From assembly GCA_963995505.1 (NCBI GenBank), contig OZ023180.1:4278501-4342500 (forward strand): a stretch of DNA of 64,000 bases, written 5' to 3'. Source of the DNA: Hypericum androsaemum (taxonomy: Eukaryota > Streptophyta > Magnoliopsida > Malpighiales > Hypericaceae). A model generated the notes under the pieces. The model was not told the origin of the DNA. It searched no databases and saw only the letters and a program-made list of their open reading frames with translations. The translations under genes and the position numbers were made by a program. Shown here piece after piece: positions 12,201 to 24,590 of the stretch (position 1 is its first letter; each line of letters starts with the position of its first letter).

Positions 12201-13187
12201 GGGGAAACAAGTAGGGTACTTCTTCGAAATCCTTACCACTGAGCTTGCCCATTTTATTGGGCCAATCTTACAATTTTTTAAATTATATTATTACATTTTG
12301 AGTTGTTCAATTTTTTGTGAGGTTCGGTTTAATTTATTTTGGACGTATACATGCACACAATTGTCTAACTATTTTGAATAAACTCTTCTAGCATGAAATT
12401 TGAAAATAAATAAATGATTAAATAAAGACAAATGCCCAATTAACATATATTCAGCTCGGCCCGACGGTTTTGTCGTCTGTGGTGGTTCCTCCTCGGAGTT
12501 TTTCTAGTTAGGGACATTTGCATTCGGAGAAAAATGACAACTAATCCAAAACTTTTGAAGTTGCGAGTCGGTGAATTTGCTCTCACGTGCCACAATACGG
12601 GAATTGTATCGACCCGCTTTTATATAATGTTAAAATCAACATCTGAGCTAGGAGAGAAACAAACTGATAACTATCCATACTATCAAAATACACCAGGAGA
12701 GGGAAAATATTTTTCAGACCCCTTTCTGTCCTAACTAATGGAAACCACTTCACCAGTTTGAAGTATGGTTTGGGCTTCAAGGAGCAATATGTACTTGACA
12801 AATAAGGTACCATAAAGGCACCACTTGCAAGTACAAGGGGAAAAGTGGCCCAAAATGTGCCAAAAGCGCCATGTGAATGCTCATCAACCTGGAGAGGACA
12901 CTGGTTGACCATTACTATTTCGTTTTCTGGGTACAACGAATATCGCCTTGCAAATTTCGCACCCGAAAGCAGAAAACTAGAGACAGCAGATGACCATTGC
13001 ATTTCCTTTTTATGCTTGGGGGATGACAAGAATATTCTTACACACAACCTTCTTAGCCAAAAGCCGTGTGCCTATGGGCTAAGTCTAAACTAGAACTCAA
13101 GATACGGAACCTTAACCATGGGCTACACTAAAAAAGGGACAAAGGGTTACAAGATTTGTACATGCGGAAATGATCCAGTACGAAAGA

Positions 13188-13235
<48 letters not shown>

Positions 13236-14030
13236 AAAAGTTTTGCCTATTACCATGAATTATATTAGACCATTGTTATGATACAAGATTTCGTACGTGG
13301 CAAAATCACCCTGCAACCAAATATAATTGGTCAGGGAAACTAAAGAAGTCATCACATGCACCAGTCAGTTCAGGACCCCTACACTGCAAGAAAGTGAAGG
13401 AATTTGTTTTGATAATTAGTCCACTGCTCAGATCGGAGGAAACAAACTCCAACAGCAACAAGTTCAAATTGACTTATCAAGCAAAAGAAAAATGTTGATT
13501 GGTGTTATTTACCTATTTACTATACAGTAGCTAGTCTTATCATCTCAGATTAAAAGCTCTTTTGTACTTATGAGCAAGTGAAGTGTGAGATACTAGCAAC
13601 AAGTGTGTTCCTCCAAACAAACAAAAAAAGTTTTTAGTATCATTAAATGGAATATATAATTTGAGAACCAGAAAAAAGGTAACCCAATGACATTTGAAGA
13701 ATGGAAACAATAATAATAGCTTAACCAAGCAGGTGCATAATCTTGTAAATTACTACCTATGCCAGGAGCGGGTTCTACTATATGCTAATCTCTTCTTATC
13801 TGTACCGTTGATAGAGGCAAAACTTATGGTACTGAACACAGTGAATTGCAAAAAAAAGTTTCGTTTCCCAGTCAACTTTAGTATATTCTTTTCTAGAAAT
13901 AGAAAGCAAAAACAAAGGGAGAAAGCATTTACCTCAAAGAATTGGACAACTTCAATTGCAACTTCCCCTCCAAACCCTCAATAACAAAGTCAACAACTCG
14001 TGAAAGTAATGAATAAAATTATGAACCATT
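12201..14030. other. Downstream flank of MED19; possible 3' UTR, no independent gene supported
   Basis: This lies 3' of the minus-strand MED19 stop. A 154-codon frame on - (12583-13047) has no recognisable family or splice context. A long AG microsatellite occupies 13191-13232. Part of the region may be the MED19 3' UTR, which cannot be decided without transcript data. Confidence 0.45.
13191..13232. repeat. (AG)n microsatellite
   Basis: About 21 uninterrupted AG units. Confidence 0.97.
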
Positions 14031-15484
14031 TCAGCCTGCGACCCTTATTGCACCAATTTCATCTATCTTCGAGCTCTTATGCTGCAGAGGAAAAACATGA
14101 AAGTAAGCAAGATGACACAGACAGAGAAGGGGCCAACCTAGTCAATAAGATGATGCAAGGAAAAAAGCTGAAGATAATTAGAGTTTAAAAAAGAGCTGAG
14201 CAGATCAATATTTATACAACAAGATAAAAGTGGGATCAGGTCAAATAGCTATTACCTTACTTTTTTTGTGTCTGTGAATGTCGTTCAGATCTTCATCCCC
14301 ATCATGCTTCCTTTTCTGGAAGTTTAACAAGCGAATACACAGCGCCAATTATTAAAAATTCAATCCAATTCACCACGGTGCACATATGAATAACTAAAGA
14401 CTTGGGTAATCTCTTGATCAATGGTCTAACAGATTTTATTCAACAGTTTAAGAACACAAATCAATGCAACATGCAGAATAGGTACGTAAGCATTATCCTA
14501 CCACTGTCATGATGAATCAGAAGAAAGAACATTTGGTGCATCTCATTCTTTATCAGCAACAGCTGGTCTAAACACTGGATGTATAATATATAAGCAAGAT
14601 AGAAAAACTCCAACCTTTTCATGGTGTTTCTTAGAGTGATCAGCACCAGAATCATGGTGCCCACCCTTATCCTTCTTCTTCTCCCTGTCTTTATCTTTAT
14701 TACGATCTTTATCTTTGTGCCGATGTTTGTGCTTCTTATGCTCTCTGTCTTTGTCTTTGTCCCTTTCTCTATGTTTCTTATGCTTCCTCTCCTTGTCTTT
14801 GGACTCGCTCTTTGATTTCCCAGCAATAGTAGGAATTCCTTTCTCCGCCTAGAAAGCAAAATGGATGTTTATCCACCTCAGCACATAATCCACACCCACA
14901 GCACCAATGATCGTAGGTGCAAAGGAAAATATGGGAGATTTAATGCAAAATAGAAAAAAGAGTATAATAGAAGAAAGAGTAAAAGCAGCAAAGTTCTTAC
15001 GGAAGGCAGATCAATGGGAGTGCTTTCTCTCAATTGGAAGGCCTCTCGAAGTACATCTAGGTCAAATGGCTGTATTCGTGCATTGCTATCTCTGGAGTAG
15101 GATGTTGTTTGAATAAGTTGATCCAATTGCATTCCTTCTCCTTTCCTAATTTCAGTGTCTCCCACCACATTGTGAAGATAATGGGTGTCTGAAATTGACA
15201 AGGGAAGCGATCGCTTGCAGAAGAATTCATGATGCGGCAATAACTTATAGTGACTAATTAGGTCAACGGCACCAGTCAACTCTCTAGGACCTGAAAAGTA
15301 CAACCAAAGCACCAGTGAATCTAATAAGCGATATAGTACTAACTTTCATCAAAACTGGTCAAAAGAAACTGACAAGATAATGACCTCGAGGTCCTCAAAA
15401 AGACAACAGCTTGCAGGTTTGGACAATAACATCATCCAGCGACAAATTCTTACCTTGTCCAAATTTTTTGCTTTCGGGATCCAT
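14031..15484 (-). CDS. MED19: Mediator of RNA polymerase II transcription subunit 19
   Basis: Five coding exons on -: 15454-15484, 15001-15290, 14615-14848, 14256-14315, 14031-14081. All junctions are GT-AG and the sum is 221 codons plus stop, about the length of plant MED19. The start ATG at 15484 gives MDPESKKFGQGPRELTGAVD. Residues 11-107 are the conserved MED19 domain (YKLLPHHEFFCKRSLP; DTHYLHNVVGDTEIRKGEGM). Residues 108-205 form a Lys/Arg/His/Asp/Glu-rich tail of RDKDKDRE-type repeats typical of plant MED19. MED19 is a head/hook subunit of the Mediator complex in the nucleus, linking transcription factors to RNA polymerase II. In Arabidopsis MED19a acts in defence and nutrient responses. 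A spliced 5' UTR is likely, with an acceptor at about 15522 and a GC-rich leader at about 16200-16430. Identification rests on the domain text and exon phase, and I am confident in it. Confidence 0.95.
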
Positions 15485-15522
15485 GACCCAATGTAGGATA
15501 GGAAAATCAGGCGTTAACAGCT

Positions 15523-16440
15523 GTTACAACAAGGAAAAAGAATTTAAGGTTTTGCCAATAATCAAGATTTTATTAACATAAGAAACCTAATCAGTGTTAT
15601 ATGATTGTGCAACCTAATCCATGTCTATTTCCACTCGAAAACCGGTAGTGGAGGTACATAGGTTCAAGTTCTGTGCCTGTCCATCGACAGCCACATATAA
15701 CTAGTAAATAAGAGCTAGTAAATAACACCGGGTTTGTAGAGGAAACTGGAAGGAATGTGCCCCAATTTTCAGCTTATCTCCACAGCATCTATACAACCCA
15801 GGGCCAGCTACTTCTGGGAAGTAGCAAGGCTTTTGCTTAAACATATGGCTAGCAACTATCTTATATCTGATGTAACAGATAAAACAGTCACCAAGAGAAC
15901 CCCGATTCTTGTAGCACGATCAGCCCTCTATCAAACTAATCAACCTTGGAACTTTCCAAAACAAAATTAGCACTATCAGGAAGGTCACGGCGCAGAGTTC
16001 AGTGCCAAATTCACAGCCAACAAACTAAATAGACGATTCAACAGAATGTTAAGATTGACAAAGTTCAGAAATTTAACACGTACAAGGCGGTATTACGTGC
16101 ACACCCGTTACATGGATCCCGCGAACTCGTTTATGGGCCACTTGAGTTACAAGCTCTTATTGACCAAGATCACACGAACAAAACGGTCAAACCAAAACCA
16201 AAGCCAAAGCCAAAGTCCACGACAACTAAACCCCAGGGAAATCGCTAAACGAAGCCGTCCGCCGCCTCCGCAGAGCTCCAAAGCTGCTAAATTTCCCGGT
16301 GGCGGAGTTCCGGCAGCGGAAAGATTAGGGTTTTGACCAGCCGGAGAATTCGGTCGGGGGCCAAGCTAAATCGGGAAGAAAAAAGGGGGGAATTAGCGGA
16401 TCAAAGAAGAAGGAGAAGGGGTTAGTCAATTACGGGTGGA
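15523..16440 (-). other. Probable 5' UTR intron and leader exon of MED19
   Basis: A plausible acceptor (taacag) precedes the MED19 first coding exon. Upstream, 16200-16430 on - is a GC-rich stretch with pyrimidine-rich tracts and 'aaaccctaa', as in plant 5' leaders. Short open frames here on + are not supported. The exact donor cannot be fixed. Confidence 0.4.
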
Positions 16441-18950
16441 TGGATTTAATTCTCGTTGAGAGTTTCGAGAATGGCCCCCGTCTAGGGTTTGGGTTGGGAC
16501 AGAACGAAGAAGAAAGAGAAAAAAAAGGAGTCCTTCTTTTCTTTCTTTTTATTTTCCACTCGCGAAATAAAAAGGTGTTTTTTCTGCCCTTTTTCTTCTT
16601 TAATTTTTATTTTTGTTTCCCCGTTCTTCCTGATTTGGATTTTGGCCTTCCTCTGAGAGTAATTTCCACATTTATGTGTGCGCGTGACTCCACGCTCCCA
16701 AGCAGAAGCTGCCGTCTTGTAGTGATAATTCACTTGTTTGAGCTGAAAATTAATGACCGAATCACGCGCAGACAATGCTTGAAAAATAATGTTACTACAA
16801 TATCTGGATATTTACTATGTTATTACAACGTCTAGATATTTACTAAGTCGACTAATCAAAATTTGAGTAAGGTAGAATGTTTGAAAAATGGTAAAGTTAT
16901 CACAACAAGTATTTGCTGCTTCTGTATTTCTAATGATTCAAATTTGAGACTCTTAGTTAAAATAAATTAATTTTTTCGTCACTTGATCTAAATGCTTGTC
17001 GGTAATTGCACACCTCGTGCACATAACATTGTTTGTTATACGATATTGGTTATGAGTGGACATGTGAAACAATGTGACTATGGGCTTCTCAAGCATACTA
17101 TCTACCGTAAGATCTGAGAATAGCTTTTTTTGTCAAAAACGCTAAAAGACATTGGAAATCAAGATTTGGAATTCTTTTGGGACTCTCTACGAATTCGATA
17201 GGTTTTTAACTAGTTCTTGGGATCTTTTGTAATTAGTGTTTTATTTTATTTTTTGTTTTTCTGCTCCCTGTAAGTTCTTCCCCTTTTTAATACATCTTAT
17301 TTACCTGTCCAAAAAAAAAGTGAAACAACATCAGTTCTAAGAGTGGTGATGACTTGGTCTTCTGTGCATGGAAAGTGGAGCAACATTAGTACTTTGTGAT
17401 TCGAGCAAGAGACATACTATTATTTGATACCATGCACCTGGATGGGTTTCTACTTGGTACAGTGTAGGCTTAAATTTCATTCCTCAAAATAGGATCCAAT
17501 TTCTAATTTTTTTTGTCTCCGACACAAAAAAGGCTTTCAATATATTGCTGTATAAGTGATTGGATGATCAGTGGGGATTTTTTTAAGGGGTATCAATGAG
17601 AATCTAAATACCGGTGTTTTTGTTGTTAAAATCCGCATCGACAGGCAATATAACTTTGTAGCATTCATCGAAGAACAACATTTTTTTAATGGAGCACACA
17701 TTTATTTTAGAGGTGATTATTCAATAATATTTTATGAAATAATAACTTTATAGTTATTGGAAGTGTGATAAAAAATTTGTATTCACTAAAGAAATTTTAA
17801 GTTCAAGGTACACAAATGTAAAAAATATCTTTAAGAGAATCCAATAAAGGTAAATATTATACATAGTTATAATGCCAGGGATTGAACCCATGACCTCTTT
17901 AAAGTAAAGCAACGTTTATGTCGCTAAACCAAATGCCCGTTGGTAAAAAAAAGATAGATTTGAATTTAAACTTTCACAAAAAAAAATTGCTCAGGCAACC
18001 TCTCTCTTAGGCTTGCAATTTGAGAAGGGACAAACCCACATAAACGAATCCGTAAGTCCATTCCACAAAATATACAAGTTTATCTGAATCTTTGCCCGAA
18101 ATTTAAAGAAAATCCATTTTTTTAAGATCTAGAAATTTAGAGTCAATCGCTATTAAACTATAGAATTCATAACTTATGGTCTTTAAGATTAGAATTTAAA
18201 TTTTCTTAAATAATCTAAATCTATTAAATAACACGTATTAATTCAACTAAAACAAACCTAAAAATGTTAAGCCGAATATTTTTATTGTTAAGCTCTTATC
18301 GTTAATCCTGGCATTAGTCTCAACTAGGGGTGATCACAATTCCAAAATTTTTGATTACGGTTCCGAAACCTCCGATCACAAGGTTTCGAAAAGATAAAAT
18401 CGTATTTGGAATATTGAAACAAAGTTATGAGATGGTTTACAAAATTTTACTTTTTAAATATTTTTAGACTTTTCTGGGAAAAAAATTATGTATCTTTATC
18501 TCCAAAGAAATCAAAACTCCATGTATAGAATACTTGTACAGAACAATCAATAAATAGTAACAGAAAATTGATAATAAATGATATAATTTTTGAAAAATGG
18601 AAGAAGATGAATATTGTTTCGGACCTCCGATTACATTTCCTGAACCAGAACTTCTTGTTATAGTCCAAAAAAAATTATAAATCGTAACTCGAAATCTTTT
18701 AAAAGATTTCGGAATAATTTTAAAACCTTGACCACTGTTTTGAATTCGAACAAAACAATGGCATCTCAACTAAAAACTCTCCTGGTGTGTTGGGTATAAT
18801 GACATATATACCCTTAACTTCTCCTGTCCGTAACCGCAACTAACTTATAACTTCCACCCGAAACGGGGAGATCCTCCGATGCCGTGCTTCGGGCAAACAC
18901 TTTCACGTGAGGTCAGGGCGTCCGTTATTGTCTGAACAGCCGGCGACAAC
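16441..18950. other. Intergenic region between MED19 and RNase T2
   Basis: The sequence is AT-rich. It contains a SINE-like tRNA-derived stretch (17872-17943). The piece at about 17130-17321 ends in a poly(A)-like run after 'acctgtcc' and could be the 3' end of a non-LTR element. Nothing else is recognised. The RNase T2 promoter must lie at the right end (about 18780-18950), but no clear TATA box stands out. Confidence 0.45.
17872..17943 (-). repeat. tRNA-derived SINE-like head (A-box and B-box)
   Basis: On - the sequence reads GGGCATTTGGTTTAGCGAC, followed about 40 nt later by GGTTCAATCCC. The latter matches the RNA polymerase III B-box (GGTTCRANNCC); the former resembles an A-box. It does not fold into a complete tRNA, so it is more likely a SINE head than a tRNA gene. 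Confidence 0.5.
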
Positions 18951-21505
18951 ATGGCCTCTCTTCTCCGACCATCTCACATGTGGGCCCTCCTCCTCCTCTT
19001 CTGCTTCCTCATCGGCTTCTCCACGGCGTGGCCGTTGGAGAAGAGGGGACACAGGGTAGCGCCGAGGGAGTTCGATTACTTCGCGCTGGCCCTCCAGTGG
19101 GCCCCCACTTACTGCCAGCGGACCCGCCGTTGCTGCTCTTCCAATGGATGTTGCCGCGGGTCCCCATCTCTCTCTCTCTCAATTATTATTCATATTTTCT
19201 TTTTTTGTGAGAGAAAAAACTAAAAAGAGAGTTTTTTTTTTGGTAATTCAATGACTAATTTTTTAGGGTTTGTTTTGTTTGGGCATTTGGTTGCAGCTCG
19301 AATTCAGCTTTCGAGTTCACAATCCGTAAGTACCCATGTCTTGTTTTGTGTTTATTTTTCCTCTACCGGTAGAATTAGGCTTAGAGCTAGAGGATGGAAT
19401 TAATTGGTACATGGTTATTAGAGGCCAATGCACGTTCCCATTGGTTTTTAGTTTGTTGTATAGAGATGTAACCAAGCTCCCTGGCATTTGGACTATTGAT
19501 CGGTTCGAGTCTCACGAATGCATTAGACTCCATTCGTGGAGCCGCTCCTAAATAAGAGTCCGGCATTGCTTAACTTTGTATACATGAGGAAGTTGCTAAT
19601 TTGTTTATTGATTTTGTGTCAGATGGCCTTTGGCCCGACTACAATGATGGGACTTGGCCTGGTTGCTGTGCAGGATCCAATTTTAATGAGAAAGAGGTTC
19701 GCCTCATCTCTTGTGCTAACTGCTACAACTACTTAACGGGTTTTTCTGGAGGAGAACTTTGATATAATTCATGTGGGATGACCAGTTTATCTTTCACCTT
19801 CTGTTACTTGAGCTTGTCCATTGCCTGATTACTTGCTCCCTTGCAGTTTCCAGCTTTAGAGTGCACTCATTCATTTTGTGATATTCATTAGTTATTTGCT
19901 TAGTTCTCCTTAGAGCTCACCAATTCGGCAAAAAATTGCAGATATCTTCGTTGAAGGGCGTACTCAACAAGTATTGGCCATCATTAAGTTGTGGTTCATC
20001 ATCAACTTGCCATGGTACCAAGGGATCCTTCTGGGCCCATGAGGTGCCTACTAAAACTGTAGGGCTGTTGTAAACTTAATTCATACCTTCCCGAGCTAAC
20101 GATGCGTTCATTCTCTATGATATGTCGACCATGACGACTGGATGTTGAATACGCTCACCGGCAGTGGGGTAACCAATTCTCTTTCAATCTTGAATTTTCA
20201 AATGATTTCTGCAATATAAAAGAGTTAGCAATTTGTCTTGCAATTCTGCCTGCTGTACTTTGTCTATGCAATGCAAAAAAGAAAGAATTTTCTTGTGTTG
20301 CAAAGACTTCTCTGTCGGTAACTTATTAGATCAGAGAATGGGAAGAGAAGAACCCTATTGTTTGTACATTGCGTGTCATCACTTGATATCTGTTCCATAG
20401 AAGTTTGATTTTGGCTTATCCTATTGAACTGTACTTACTGTCTTTCACATCACCTTGCTACAGAGAAGCACGGGACTTGCTCCTTTCCTGTCTTTAAAGA
20501 TGAATACAGTTACTTTGTGGCAGTCATCAATCTCTACTCCAAGTACAATGTCACTGTAAGTCGGCAATGGGCATCGATAGCTTGCATATGATGTGCTTCA
20601 CTTGGTATGCAATTTGCCTGTTTGTTGAGCTAGTCTGTATCGTAACATCGTTCATACAAGTTTAAACTCATCTGTGTGCTTACATGGAAAACAGACTTGC
20701 CTCTCTTAATGCGACCTATGCGATCAACTAAAAGCTCTATTACACTGTGCCAGAAAATGCTGATTGATGAAGGATACGTTCCTTCAGCCACAGAAAAATA
20801 TCCGCTTGGTGGTATAGTTTCTGCCATTCAGAATGCTTTCCGTGCTACTCCGAAAGTGAGTTGCGCCAAAGGTGCCTTGGAGCAACTTCAATTATGCTTC
20901 TACAAGGATTTCAAGGTCGTTCTTTTTTTTCCTCCTCATCTGAACATGTATTCCTTAGCAGTTTTGAGTTGGACAAGACTAAGAAACATGATTTTAACTG
21001 GCCTCGATATCATGTTTCACTAGCCATTATACCGTCCAGTGCGTTGATATGCCTCGTATCTGTTCTTGGATCCTTTAACCAAAAGTACATTCCATATTTA
21101 AGCGGGGGCTGAGCCAACAATTTTCACAGCTATAGGTGCATCAATTCTTTATAATTAAGCTGAAGCCCCTTTCATCTGAAATCTATTAGTAACATACCTC
21201 ATGTTATCGCCCGAAGTAATGCTCGACATCTTCTTTGACAGCCCCGGGACTGTGGAACTTTGACCCAAGATGGCTTGAATAACTTACAAAGCTCATGTCC
21301 AAAGTATGTTAGCTTGCCCACATACGTCCCATTGGGTAAGTCTTGCTCTTCATCACTGTCACCGAGGGTACTTCCCTCTCAATCCCGATTTAGTTATTCT
21401 TGTTCAGACCGAATTCTTTTCGACTGACCATTCCATACTTCATTTGTAGGTCTTAACGATGTCTACGGCGGAAACCCATGGATGCCTGAAAACGAAGCAA
21501 TCTGA
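18951..21505 (+). CDS. S-like RNase T2 (RNS2-type), secreted or vacuolar ribonuclease
   Basis: Nine exons: 18951-19159, 19297-19325, 19623-19696, 19942-20043, 20165-20168, 20464-20555, 20754-20915, 21242-21335, 21450-21505. The product is 273 aa. Residues 1-26 are a signal peptide. The two conserved active-site segments are FTIHGLWPDY (H80) and FWAHEWEKHGTC (H137, E138, H142), plus the usual disulfide cysteines. T2 enzymes cleave single-stranded RNA through a 2',3'-cyclic phosphate. RNS2-type members act in the vacuole/ER in rRNA turnover. Exon 5 is only four bases (TGGG) between AG and GT; without it the second active-site motif cannot be encoded (E-W-EKHG spans exons 4-6). The usual QWPGTYC segment reads QWAPTYC here. 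The C-terminus ([13 protein letters not shown]) is complete. All other junctions are GT-AG and the frame closes exactly, so the model is well supported. Confidence 0.93.
20165..20168 (+). other. Predicted 4-nt micro-exon (TGGG) of the RNase T2 gene
   Basis: The context is gcag-TGGG-gtaa. Exon 4 ends on a complete Glu codon and exon 6 begins AGAAGCACGGG. Inserting TGGG yields Trp-Glu-Lys-His and restores the catalytic HEWEKHGTC motif in frame. Confidence 0.8.
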
Positions 21506-22532
21506 AAAACTTTGTATGTTCCTAGATTCGACAAGGCACAATGCATTGTCATTGTAGGCCTCAAGTTGGACGAGTGGGTACATATCCTTGATCAAGTGTG
21601 AATGTTTAACGAGCTTTGGGGAATACATGTACCTCGTACTATGAAATAAAGTCTCACGACTCCTGTTAAGACATGCTATACATCCTTACGAAAATGTTGT
21701 ACAGAAACCGCAAAATGTCCTTTCAATTTACGAGAGCTGACATAGAGTGAGAGACTACATTACTTTAGGAGCAACTTTAGCAGACCATCCTTCCCTTGGA
21801 TCGCTGTTTGCCGTCCGACTGCGGGAACAGAAACTGAATTGTCGGATAAAAAAGATGTGTGTTTCTGATTGTCCTGAGCAGCCATTTCTGCGGGGTTGAG
21901 AGGAGTGAGTTCCGAGATGTGAAGAGTTGGTCAGAACAGGAAACTGCACAAATACGAACAAATTTGCAGCCCAACGCGACCAGAAAGGTGCAAAGGCAGG
22001 CGATCATGATCCCCTACTTGATCTACAATATACACATGGACAAGTTTTGCAAGATGATTCCTTCCATCTTTTGGTAATTGGTTGCCATCTCAACCTTGAA
22101 TTGTTTCCGTTGCGAAGCTGAAAGACGTTAAAGCGGAGGGTAGAGAGTTAGTTGAGTGTTTCATAAAGAGGGTAGTTACAGCACTTGCGACAATCCAAGG
22201 AGAAGGGAGCAAAGGAAGCTAAAATGCATATAGGAAGCCTAACCTTATGGCAATAATGAAGTTTATAGTTCTTCCTGTAGTACTTCACTCTTGAAATGGC
22301 AATGATGAACAATCGCATCCACAAAATCCGTGCAGCAGTTGCATCCGTATGTGCGAATCCTGCCAACATTATAAATATAAATCATCATGAATTAACTGAA
22401 AAATGAAAATCGTCACAAAACAAAGAAATGTGAACATGGGAAGGCAAAGGAAAAGGCAATTCCAAACTCTTCAGATCAGACGAGGCTGAGTACCTTGCCA
22501 CAACATGAATCAAAAGATCTTGGCTGCGGATT
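21506..22532. other. Intergenic and 3' UTR space between convergent genes
   Basis: This should contain the 3' UTRs of the RNase T2 gene (+) and of the 511-aa gene (-). The ORFs here (21440-22369) have no recognisable motif and no splice support. Confidence 0.5.
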
Positions 22533-24590
22533 TTAGGTCCGATTGCCCCACCTTGAATAAGTCCACTTCATCCACACACAAAAACAAAATTTGGCAAGAT
22601 GTTCTGGTAAATCCGCCTGCAGAATGGAACAATATTCAGGAAATATGTCAATTTGTATTATTAAACTCTTCTGCTATCTAAATTAATATTGAAGATCAAT
22701 ACATCTTTGAAGATTAATATGCAAGTGATGCACTAAAACAAGTTGTGACATTTCACCAAAATGATCAAAGGGCTGAACATGAAAATTAATCAAACAATCA
22801 AAATAAATTACTGTGTTTCTTTCTGACATGGGAGTTTAGTAACAGCACAATGATTCATTAGCTTACAGAACTTGACATAACCATACTAGGGACTAAAGAA
22901 ACAGCCAGACAACTTCGCTATAATTATCTTCAAAATTTCTGGGTGATTTTTGAGAATGAAAGTAGAATGTAGTGTTGAGAAGTGCATGAAAAACACTCCC
23001 TTGCAAGAAATAGAGGTCATGAAACAGTATTTGCAAAGTAAACTCACGCTAGTCCATGATGCAGAATAGCCATCTGTCGATAGCAACCAACTTCTATCCA
23101 GCTTGTTACTTGATGTCCCAAATTCCAACTGGTTGTCGTTGTCCTCCTCATCATAATCCCTTCTTCTTTTCTTTCTACTTTTCTTTTTCTTTCTCTGTTT
23201 TCTTTTCTTTGATGCTTCACTAACGGATGGATCAGTTTCTGCGGCCAGTCCATCGTCGTTAAGCAGCTCATACTCGTCAGACTTTTTGAAACCTAATCGA
23301 TTCATTGACAAGATAGACTCCCAGGATTGAGGAGAATGGTACTCCTCTGCTAAGGCACAGTGAAGCGCCCAAGATTGTAGGCCCAGTAACTTCGTGGCTT
23401 TTTCAAGTTTGGACCTGGCACACTCATTCAGCAAAGGGACCAAGCTATTGGCATTACGCGAGAGAGTGCTTATCCGAGATAGTGACTCCTTGATTTTATT
23501 CCTTTCGTCCTCGAACTCTTCATCATGCATCAGCTTCAAGAGCTTGCGCCCTTGATTGATGACAGCGTTGATGAGAAGTAATTGATCCATTGTGGCATAG
23601 GATCTGCTAATTAAAAGCTCAAGCCAGTACAATGTTCCAGCTACATCATTTGGTTCTTTTCTCGGCTTCACATACATACCAAGCAACTGTAGAAATGTGC
23701 AGAATTCCTGCTCCTCAAGCGTGATAAGAAGGTGGTGACAAAGTGAAGAGAAAGACTCTTCAGTTAGAAACTCGCCAATGACTGCCCACACGTCTTTTGC
23801 GTCGTCCTTGTACATCAAGCCCAAAAAGAACTCCTCGAAGAATTTGGTATCAACTGAAATAATATCCCCATCCTTGAGTGACTCCGCAAACTCACTGGAT
23901 GACCAAAACTCGGGCACGTTGTCGATGAAGTTCTCAATAGTCCGCTGGACATCCAAATCAAGCAGATAGTAAGGCTTCGTGGCAACTACTACAGGGGATT
24001 GCCCATGTTTCCCCTTCCAATCGAGCTCCTCCCAACAAATATCACGGTTCAAAAAGGCAAACTGAGACAAGGCTTTGGCTCCTCTCTTGTGCTCCATCCC
24101 GCTACCAATAGCAAAGTGAGAAAACCACTGCAGAATCCGCTTCGGGTGACCTGAATACGCAAAAATACATCAGCAATCACATTCCCACACTATCTAGAAT
24201 TGGTGCCACTACTAAAATAAGCATAAAACAAGCTCCCTCACCGTCGAAGAACTTCTCGAACACGCTACTCCTCTTCGCCAGGATCCGTCCCGCCATCTGA
24301 GGCCTCCTCTCGAAGATCATCCGCAGCAACCGAGCAGCTAACCCCCGATTGGTCGGCCTGCTTCTCAACAGCTTCACGAACACCTCCACCTGATGGCGCG
24401 GCGATACAGAACCGATCCCCGATATCGCTGTCGAAAGCCACAAACGAGCTTCGGACCGCCCAGCAGACACCATCAGCGACCACAAAGCTGATTCCAATTT
24501 GCTCAAATGATCCATCCACATTTTCCCCAATTCGCCATCTTCGCTCGCGCCCCGTTCCCATTCGGGCTCCGAGAGGAACAATTGAACCAT
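22533..24590 (-). CDS. Conserved plant protein of unknown function, 511 aa, nuclear-type basic tract
   Basis: Three exons on -: 24242-24590, 23048-24150 and 22533-22616, joined GT-AG with intact frame (349 + 1103 + 84 nt). The start is the first ATG (MVQLFLSEPEWERGASE). The protein looks helical and Leu-rich throughout (e.g. SARLLRMIFERRPQM-type segments, residues 85-110; WLELLISRSYATMDQLLLIN, about 292-312). It carries a basic run KKRKQRKKKKSRKKRRR at residues 431-447, followed by an acidic stretch: a likely nuclear or nucleolar localisation signal. The C-terminus has Trp-rich segments (SWLLSTDGYSASW; VWMKWTYSRWG). I recognise no enzymatic motif and no named family. The even composition and clean splice sites argue for a real gene. 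A longer frame reading into intron 2 (down to 22886) is an unspliced artefact. Confidence 0.85.

Noticed and set aside
10430..12381. Overlapping open frames in the fold-back arms, including a 184-codon frame
   Set aside because: The same peptides appear on both strands as mirror images of the inverted repeat; palindromic DNA explains them.
12583..13047. 154-codon minus frame downstream of MED19
   Set aside because: No motif, no homology I recognise and no splice context; more likely UTR or intergenic.
14461..14859. 132-codon minus frame and 64-codon plus frame over the MED19 tail
   Set aside because: Shadows of the Lys-rich MED19 exon; the true frame and splice sites are accounted for.
17872..17943. 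Possible tRNA gene on minus strand
   Set aside because: Only A/B-box-like motifs; no complete cloverleaf or acceptor stem could be formed, so called SINE-like.
22886..23047. Extension of the 511-aa protein into intron 2 (VSLLCKYCFMTSIS...)
   Set aside because: A good donor at AGC|GTGAG and a downstream in-frame exon ending in TAA give a better model.
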